Source: Sphingomonas sanguinis NBRC 13937
GTDB taxonomy: Bacteria > Pseudomonadota > Alphaproteobacteria > Sphingomonadales > Sphingomonadaceae
Assembly: GCF_001591005.1 (NCBI RefSeq)
Contig: NZ_BCTY01000015.1
Coordinates: 1 to 64,000 of the forward strand
Reading direction: 5' to 3'
DNA: 64,000 bases
This document shows positions 59,436 to 64,000 of this stretch, one piece after another; positions within the stretch are counted from its first letter, which is position 1; each line of letters begins with the position of its first letter. Made by a program: the position numbers and the translations under genes. The notes under the pieces were generated by a model. It saw nothing but the letters and a program-made list of their open reading frames with translations. It had not been told where the DNA came from and did not search any database.

Positions 59436-60122
59436 TCAGCTCTTCAGAATCTCGGCAAAGGCCTTCACCGCCGCAGCTTCATCGCCGTTCCACACGCCGC
59501 CCGACACCGCCAGGAAGTCCGCCCCCGCCTTCACCAGCGGCGCGGCATTGTCGGGCGTGATACCGCCGATCGCGACGCAGGGCAGCTCGAACAGGGTGGA
59601 CCACCAGGACAGGATCACCGGCTCGGGCCGATGCTGGGTGTCCTTGGTCGTAGTCGGATAGAAGGCACCGAACGCCACATAGTCCGCGCCGCTTTCGCCC
59701 GCCTGCATGGCGAGGTGGCGGCTGTCGTGACAGGTCACGCCAATCTGCACCGTCGGACCGAGCACGTCGCGGGCCTCGCGCGCGTCGCCATCCTCCTGGC
59801 CCAGATGCACACCGTCCGCGCCCAGCCGCTTGGCCAGGCTGATGCTGTCATTGACGATGAACGCCACGTCTCGGTCGGCGCAGATACGCTGGAGCGGCTC
59901 GGCCAGCTTGGCGGCGGCATGCTGGTCCATGTCCTTGACGCGAAACTGGAAGGCCGCGACCGGCCCGGCATCCAGCGCGCGCGCCAGCCGGTCGGCAAAA
60001 CCACCGGTCACGTCGAGCGGCGAGATTAGGTAAAGCTGGCAGGGGGGGCGCCGCATGTCGCGCACAAAGGCGTCGGCGAATTGCGGATCGAGGGGGCCCA
60101 GGGGATCGTCTTCAAGCGTCAT
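59436..60122 (-). CDS. thiE: Thiamine phosphate synthase
   Basis: Joins HMP-PP and HET-P to thiamine monophosphate. The 228-residue TIM-barrel protein has FQFRVKDMD in place of the usual QLR-type strand, [31 protein letters not shown] and the C-terminal [13 protein letters not shown] phosphate loop. No TPP riboswitch is visible; the 102 bases upstream hold the aldolase hairpin. Other thi genes are absent, so thiamine synthesis is completed elsewhere. Confidence 0.92.
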   Translation of the reverse strand: MTLEDDPLGPLDPQFADAFVRDMRRPPCQLYLISPLDVTGGFADRLARALDAGPVAAFQFRVKDMDQHAAAKLAEPLQRICADRDVAFIVNDSISLAKRLGADGVHLGQEDGDAREARDVLGPTVQIGVTCHDSRHLAMQAGESGADYVAFGAFYPTTTKDTQHRPEPVILSWWSTLFELPCVAIGGITPDNAAPLVKAGADFLAVSGGVWNGDEAAAVKAFAEILKS

Positions 60123-60179
60123 GCCCCTCCCCTAGCGGCTGACGCGGCGTCCGTCACCTATGCGGTGCCGGTGCGGAAT

Positions 60180-60209
60180 GGGCGTCCCGGTTCCCCAACC
60201 GGAACGCCC
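60180..60209 (-). terminator. Terminator-like hairpin after the aldolase gene
   Basis: A 13-base perfect inverted repeat with a 4-base loop (gggcgttccggtt-gggg-aaccgggacgccc on the minus strand; one mispair-free G-C rich stem) follows the aldolase stop by 15 bases. The downstream T-run is short (CATTCC), so the terminator call is moderate. Confidence 0.6.
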
Positions 60210-60224
60210 AACCCTAGCAAGAAC

Positions 60225-61136
60225 TTATTCTTCGTTCTTGTAGATCGCGATCAGCTTATCGAGCATCGCCAGCGCTTCGTCACGCGGACGCTGGAAGGTG
60301 TTGCGGCCGATGATCGAGCCATTGCCGCCACCGTCGCGAATGTCGCGTGCGTCCTGATAGACGGCATCGGCGCCCTTGGCCGCGCCGCCCGAGAAGACGA
60401 CGATCCGGCGGCCCGCGAAGCTCGACTGGACGACATGGCGCACGCGGTCGGCCTGGTTCGACCAGTCGGTGCCCTCATAGACCTTCTTGGCTTCGGCCTG
60501 CTCAATATGGTCGCTGGGCAGCTTCACCTTGATGATGTGCGCGCCGAGCAGGGCGGCCATGTGCGCCGCATAGGCGCCGACGTCGAGCGCCAGCTCGCCG
60601 TCCTTGGTCAGCTTGCCGCCGCGCGGATAACTCCAGATGACGGTGGCGAGGCCCGCCTCACGCGCTTCGGCCGACAGGATCGCGATCTGGTCCATCGCGT
60701 CGAAGATGCCGTCCGAACCCGGATAGATGGTAAAGCCGATCGCCGCGCAGCCCAGCCGTACCGCATCCTGCACGCTGCCCGTCACGGCCTGGGTGATCGA
60801 GGTGCCCCAGCTGTTCGAGCTGTTGATCTTCAGGATGGTCGGGATCTGGCCTGCGAAGGTGTCGGCACCGGCCTCCAGCATGCCCAGCGGCGCGGCATAG
60901 GCCGACAGCCCGGCGTCGATCGCCAGCTGGAAATGGTAATGCGGGTCATAGGCGGGCGGATTGACCGCGAAGCTGCGCGCCGGGCCATGCTCAAAGCCCT
61001 GATCGACCGGCAGGATGATGACCTTGCCGGTGCCGCCCAGCTTGCCCTGCATCAGGATGCGGGCCAGGTTCGCCTTCACCGCGGCGGGCGTGCCTTCATA
61101 TTTGTCGAGAATGGCCTTTACGGTCGGGGTCATCAT
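60225..61136 (-). CDS. fbaB: Fructose-bisphosphate aldolase, class I (FbaB/DhnA type)
   Basis: Cleaves fructose 1,6-bisphosphate via a lysine Schiff base, without metal. The 303-residue protein has VIILPVDQGFEHGPARSF near residue 39, ATVIWSYPRGG near 168, IIKVKLPSDHIEQAEAKKVY (with the likely Schiff-base Lys in IKVKLP), RRIVVFSGGAAKG and a C-terminal GSIIGRNTFQRP phosphate loop. This places it in the archaeal/bacterial DhnA family. Tandem ATGs at 61136 and 61133 follow GGAGA; either may be used. It lies 33 bases after the toxin gene. Confidence 0.93.
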   Translation of the reverse strand: MMTPTVKAILDKYEGTPAAVKANLARILMQGKLGGTGKVIILPVDQGFEHGPARSFAVNPPAYDPHYHFQLAIDAGLSAYAAPLGMLEAGADTFAGQIPTILKINSSNSWGTSITQAVTGSVQDAVRLGCAAIGFTIYPGSDGIFDAMDQIAILSAEAREAGLATVIWSYPRGGKLTKDGELALDVGAYAAHMAALLGAHIIKVKLPSDHIEQAEAKKVYEGTDWSNQADRVRHVVQSSFAGRRIVVFSGGAAKGADAVYQDARDIRDGGGNGSIIGRNTFQRPRDEALAMLDKLIAIYKNEE

Positions 61137-61169
61137 GTCTCTCCAGATTGGTGTAGGGCGATAAAGGGG

Positions 61170-61496
61170 TCAGAGCATCAGCCAGCGGCGCAGCGCCTGA
61201 TCGACCTGCTCCATCCGGGTGGGGGAAGCATGGCCGATGACTTTGACGATATGGTTGCGGGGGATGGACAGGATCTTGTCCACCTGCACCTCGCACTCGA
61301 CGGTCAGGCCGGTATGCTCGCGCGGAGAAAAGGCGACACGGAACAGCGCCTCGCCACCGACGACCGAGGTCATCGGGCAGACGGTGATTGTGTTGTGCGT
61401 CTCGTTATACAGGTCCGACTGGACCACAAGGAACGGGCGGTGGTCTCCCCCTTCCCCGGTCGTGGCCAGCACGATGGCGGCATGGGCGATCGTCAT
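61170..61496 (-). CDS. MazF/PemK-type toxin
   Basis: A 108-residue protein of the PemK/MazF fold, whose members are mostly mRNA endoribonucleases. Family segments: HRPFLVVQSDLYNETHNTIT near residues 19-38, CPMTSVVGG, then SPREHTGLTVECEVQVDKIL and IPRNHIVKVIG. The RPFLVVQSD strand and the VDKI strand match MazF positions around the active site (usually R..T). The ATG overlaps the antitoxin stop (ATGA). It stands between pgk and the aldolase gene. Confidence 0.88.
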   Translation of the reverse strand: MTIAHAAIVLATTGEGGDHRPFLVVQSDLYNETHNTITVCPMTSVVGGEALFRVAFSPREHTGLTVECEVQVDKILSIPRNHIVKVIGHASPTRMEQVDQALRRWLML

Positions 61497-61723
61497 GCGT
61501 CACCCTCCTTGGCCAGCGCGTTCCAGAAGGCGAAATCCTCCGGCGTGTCGCGCTTTGACGCGCGGGTCGATTGGCGGCGTGCCTCACGACGATAGGCTTC
61601 GTCGTGCAGGTCGACATAGCGACGCACCGCTTCGCGCGCGATGTCGCTCTTGCTGCGCCCCTGCGTGCGCGCGACGGCGGCCAGCCGCTCTTCCAATTCG
61701 GTGTCGAGACGGACGCCGAGCAT
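61493..61723 (-). CDS. Ribbon-helix-helix antitoxin
   Basis: A 76-residue protein: an RHH DNA-binding N-terminus (MLGVRLDTELEERLAAVART, then GRSKSDIAREAVRRYVDLHD) and a basic, likely flexible C-terminal region that would wrap the toxin, ending DFAFWNALAKEGDA. The ATG at 61723 has GGAAG 5 bases upstream; two GTGs just before it are less likely. Its stop overlaps the toxin ATG, the standard antitoxin-first order. Confidence 0.88.
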   Translation of the reverse strand: MLGVRLDTELEERLAAVARTQGRSKSDIAREAVRRYVDLHDEAYRREARRQSTRASKRDTPEDFAFWNALAKEGDA

Positions 61724-61735
61724 CACCACTTCCTT

Positions 61736-61753
61736 CGTTTAACGCGTTTAACC
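61736..61753 (-). promoter_or_regulatory. Candidate operator of the toxin-antitoxin pair
   Basis: Two abutting 9-base direct repeats (cgtttaacg cgtttaacc on the plus strand) lie 13-30 bases before the antitoxin ATG; the junction also forms the palindrome aacgcgtt. RHH dimers usually bind such tandem short repeats, so autoregulation is likely. It is the only AT-containing patch in the region. Confidence 0.55.
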
Positions 61754-61806
61754 TAGCAAGTCCTGGGCGGCGGATCAAGCGGCTGTCTGACCAATTGCGA
61801 CGCCCA

Positions 61807-61840
61807 AGAAAAAACCCCGCCGCCCGGGAAGGCGACGGGG
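61807..61840 (-). terminator. Rho-independent terminator after pgk
   Basis: On the minus strand a GC-rich stem (ccccgtcgcc with ggcggcgggg, one weak pair, loop ttcccg) at 61815-61840 is followed by TTTTTTCTT. It lies 28 bases after the pgk stop and separates the glycolytic chain from the toxin-antitoxin pair. Confidence 0.9.
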
Positions 61841-61867
61841 TGATTGTCGTGCCGAGTGGCTCGACCG

Positions 61868-63067
61868 TCAGGCGGTGAGCGCCGCGACGCCGGGCAGGTC
61901 CTGCCCTTCCATCCACTCCAGGAACGCGCCGCCCGCCGTCGAGACGAAGGTGAACTGCGTGCCCACGCCCGCCTGGTTGAGCGCAGCGACGGTATCGCCG
62001 CCGCCCGCGACCGAAACGAGGCTGCCATCCTGGGTCAGCGCCGCCGCCGTCTTGGCGAGCGCAACGGTCGCCATGTCGAAGGGCGGCGTCTCGAACGCGC
62101 CGAGCGGGCCGTTCCACACCAGCGTACGGCAATTCTTCAGCACGTCGCCCAGCGCCTCAACTGCGTTGGGGCCCAGGTCGAGGATCATCTCGTCGGCGGC
62201 CACTTCGCGGACGTTGACGGTGCGCGTCTCGGGGTTCGGCTTGAACTCCTTGGCGACCACCACATCGTACGGCAGGTGGACCGTGCAGCCCGCCTTGTCA
62301 GCGGCGTCGAGGATCTCCTCGGCAGTGCCGGTCAGGTCATGCTCGCACAGCGACTTGCCCACATCGACGCCGCGCGCGGCGAGGAAGGTGTTGGCCATGC
62401 CGCCGCCGATGATCAGGTGATCGACCTTGCCCACCAGATGCTTGAGCACCGCGAGCTTGGTCGAGACCTTGGCCCCGCCGACCACGGCCGCGACCGGATG
62501 CTCAGGGTTGCCCAGCGCCTTTTCCAGCGCGTCGAGTTCGGCCTCCATCGCGCGGCCCGCAAAGGCCGGAAGCTGGCGGGCCAGACCTTCCGTCGAGACA
62601 TGCGCGCGGTGCGCGGCCGAGAAGGCGTCGTTGACGTAGAGATCGCCCAGCTTGGCGATCTGTGCCGCCAGTTCAGGATCGTTCTTTTCTTCGCCCGTAT
62701 GGAAGCGGGTGTTTTCCAGGATCGCGATATCGCCGGGATTCAGTGTGGCGACCGCCGCTTCCGCTGCCTCGCCCGCGACGTCATCGATGAAACGCACCGG
62801 ACGGCCCAGCACGTCGCTATAGGGCTGGGTCAGCATCGCCAGCGAGAATTCGGGGTTACGCTGGCCCTTGGGACGACCAAAATGAGCGAGGATCAGCACG
62901 ATCGCGCCCTTGTCGGCCAGTTCGGTCACGGTCGCGATCGTCGCGCGCAGGCGGGTGTCGTCGGTGACGCGGCCATCGGCCATCGGCACGTTCAGATCCT
63001 CGCGCACCAGCACGCGCTTGCCCTGGACATCGCCCATATCGTCGAGCGTCTTGAAGGCCTTGGTCAT
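61868..63067 (-). CDS. pgk: Phosphoglycerate kinase
   Basis: Makes ATP from 1,3-bisphosphoglycerate and ADP. The 399-residue protein has the N-terminal [19 protein letters not shown], the [10 protein letters not shown] substrate loop, [15 protein letters not shown], and the nucleotide loop [17 protein letters not shown] near the C-terminus. The ATG overlaps the stop of the MOSC gene (ATGA, 63064-63067), so pgk translation is tied to MOSC and, through it, to gap. Confidence 0.97.
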   Translation of the reverse strand: MTKAFKTLDDMGDVQGKRVLVREDLNVPMADGRVTDDTRLRATIATVTELADKGAIVLILAHFGRPKGQRNPEFSLAMLTQPYSDVLGRPVRFIDDVAGEAAEAAVATLNPGDIAILENTRFHTGEEKNDPELAAQIAKLGDLYVNDAFSAAHRAHVSTEGLARQLPAFAGRAMEAELDALEKALGNPEHPVAAVVGGAKVSTKLAVLKHLVGKVDHLIIGGGMANTFLAARGVDVGKSLCEHDLTGTAEEILDAADKAGCTVHLPYDVVVAKEFKPNPETRTVNVREVAADEMILDLGPNAVEALGDVLKNCRTLVWNGPLGAFETPPFDMATVALAKTAAALTQDGSLVSVAGGGDTVAALNQAGVGTQFTFVSTAGGAFLEWMEGQDLPGVAALTA

Positions 63068-63540
63068 GATTCCTCGATCCTAATGTTATCGCCGATGCGG
63101 ATCGTGCCGCCCTCGATCACGCGGGTGCATACGCCGCCGCGCCAGTCGGGCTTGAGGGCCGCCTGCAATCCGTCGGCGATCGCGTCCATGCGGTGGCACG
63201 GATCGCATTCGATGGTGATTTCCAGAAGGACGGGCCCGACGCGTAAGCGGGTGCCCGGAATTTGGGGAAGGTCGAAATCCTCGACCAGCAGGTTCGCTCG
63301 GCGCTCCTGCCAGGGGATGTCACGGCCGATCTCGGCCAGCGCGGCGTCCCAGTCGGCTCGCTCGATCAGCGTGACCTGCCGACGCCCGCGGCCGCCGGGC
63401 TTTACGCGCCCGCGCACATCGCCTTCCACCCCGCCGTCCAGGGTAACGATGGCGGTGTCGATCACCTCCATCGGCCCCTTGGGCACGGCGTGGCGGGCGA
63501 TGCCGGCCAGACGCCCGGTCATCACCCGCCCCTCGCTCAT
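63064..63540 (-). CDS. MOSC-domain protein between gap and pgk
   Basis: A 158-residue protein of the MOSC type (molybdenum-cofactor sulfurase C-terminal domain). It has [20 protein letters not shown] near residue 35, a [14 protein letters not shown] strand, [13 protein letters not shown] (the RRNL-type motif), and the characteristic cysteine in [10 protein letters not shown], plus a later Cys in [17 protein letters not shown] proteins handle sulfur or metal-sulfur groups; the substrate is unknown. Start (TGATG with gap) and stop (ATGA with pgk) overlap both glycolytic neighbours. Confidence 0.9.
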   Translation of the reverse strand: MSEGRVMTGRLAGIARHAVPKGPMEVIDTAIVTLDGGVEGDVRGRVKPGGRGRRQVTLIERADWDAALAEIGRDIPWQERRANLLVEDFDLPQIPGTRLRVGPVLLEITIECDPCHRMDAIADGLQAALKPDWRGGVCTRVIEGGTIRIGDNIRIEES

Positions 63541-64000
63541 CAGAGGAACTTCGCCATCGCGGTCGCGGTGTCGACCATGCGGTTCGAGAAGCCCCATTCA
63601 TTGTCGTACCAGGACACGACGCGCACCAGCTTGCCGTCGATCACCGCCGTCTCCAGGCTGTCGACGGTCGAGGACTGCGGCGAGTGCATCAGGTCGATCG
63701 AGACCAGCGGCTCGTCGGTGTAGACGAGGACGCCCTTCAGCGCCTCGCTCTCCGACGCCGCCTTCAGGATCGCGTTGACCTCTTCCTTGGTCGTGTCGCG
63801 CGCGGGCGTGAAGGTCAGGTCGACCAGGCTGACGTCCGGCGTCGGCACGCGGATGGCCGAGCCGTCCAGCTTGCCCTTCAGCTCCGGCAGAACCTCGCCC
63901 ACCGCGCGGGCAGCACCCGTGGTGGTCGGGATCATCGACATGGCGGCAGCGCGGGCGCGGCGCAGATCGGGGTGGATCTGGTCGAGGATCTTCTGGTCGT
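63540..64000 (-). CDS. gap: Glyceraldehyde-3-phosphate dehydrogenase, type I (C-terminal part)
   Basis: Only the last 153 codons or so are in the window; the gene continues past its end. Seen are the stretch [20 protein letters not shown] (GADPH phosphate-site loop), [20 protein letters not shown], a [20 protein letters not shown] segment and the C-terminal [20 protein letters not shown]. The catalytic Cys lies outside. NAD versus NADP use cannot be judged. It is followed by MOSC (one-base overlap) and pgk. Confidence 0.96.
   Translation of the reverse strand, partial: DQKILDQIHPDLRRARAAAMSMIPTTTGAARAVGEVLPELKGKLDGSAIRVPTPDVSLVDLTFTPARDTTKEEVNAILKAASESEALKGVLVYTDEPLVSIDLMHSPQSSTVDSLETAVIDGKLVRVVSWYDNEWGFSNRMVDTATAMAKFL

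Overview
The window is high-GC chromosomal DNA that fits a Sphingomonas-like alphaproteobacterium (Sphingomonadales). This rests on three things: gene orders (trpE / trpG-trpD-trpC-moaC-moeA-lexA / comEC / gltX-gltA, and nuoA-N-birA-coaX-rnj-DUF1467), a GTTC-N7-GTTC SOS operator in front of lexA, and intergenic palindromic repeats of a kind known from sphingomonads. The genus is an inference; no rRNA or tRNA gene was seen. Coding density is very high, no gap without a gene exceeds about 270 bases, and many neighbours overlap by 1-4 bases (ATGA, GTGA, TGATG, TAATG). I saw no prophage, insertion sequence or CRISPR array.

Layout. 1-3.3 kb (minus): three small unknown genes coupled to lysA, then asd, the lysine/DAP branch. 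3.4-7 kb (minus): a small membrane protein, an MgtC-family membrane protein and a secreted S9 dipeptidyl peptidase. 7.2-15.6 kb: an unknown protein, a CHAP-domain secreted protein, anmK (cell-wall recycling), rimO, a MAPEG protein, a beta-lactamase-fold serine hydrolase coupled to an M17 aminopeptidase, and tpiA. 15.7-24.8 kb (plus): a PpiD-like foldase, trpE, trpG-D-C, moaC-moeA and lexA. 24.9-30 kb: comEC (minus), gltX and gltA ending in a clear terminator. 30.1-36.6 kb: a cluster encoding a histidine-kinase-like protein, a DUF2336 protein, a nucleotidyltransferase-like membrane protein and an Hpt-like protein, with a long coiled-coil membrane protein divergently next to it. Both phosphorelay-type proteins lack the phospho-accepting histidine, and the nucleotidyltransferase-like protein carries what looks like a decayed CDP-alcohol phosphotransferase domain. 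This cluster is the part of the window most likely to hold undescribed biology.

36.6-56 kb (minus): a VOC protein and WYL regulator, then (in transcription order from 55.9 kb) the complete 14-subunit respiratory complex I operon nuoA-N, followed by birA, coaX, rnj and a DUF1467 gene. 56.1-64 kb (minus): gap (cut by the window end), a MOSC protein and pgk in one coupled chain, an RHH/MazF-type toxin-antitoxin pair, a class I aldolase gene, thiE, an L,D-transpeptidase coupled to an M23 peptidase, efp and an inositol-monophosphatase gene. The lower half of glycolysis (gap, pgk, fba) is thus clustered here, with tpiA standing alone at 15 kb.

Start codons deserve care: several genes appear to start with TTG (nuoA, nuoB, gltX, birA, the MAPEG gene), several with GTG (trpD, nuoC, nuoH, nuoK), and moeA apparently with ATT.
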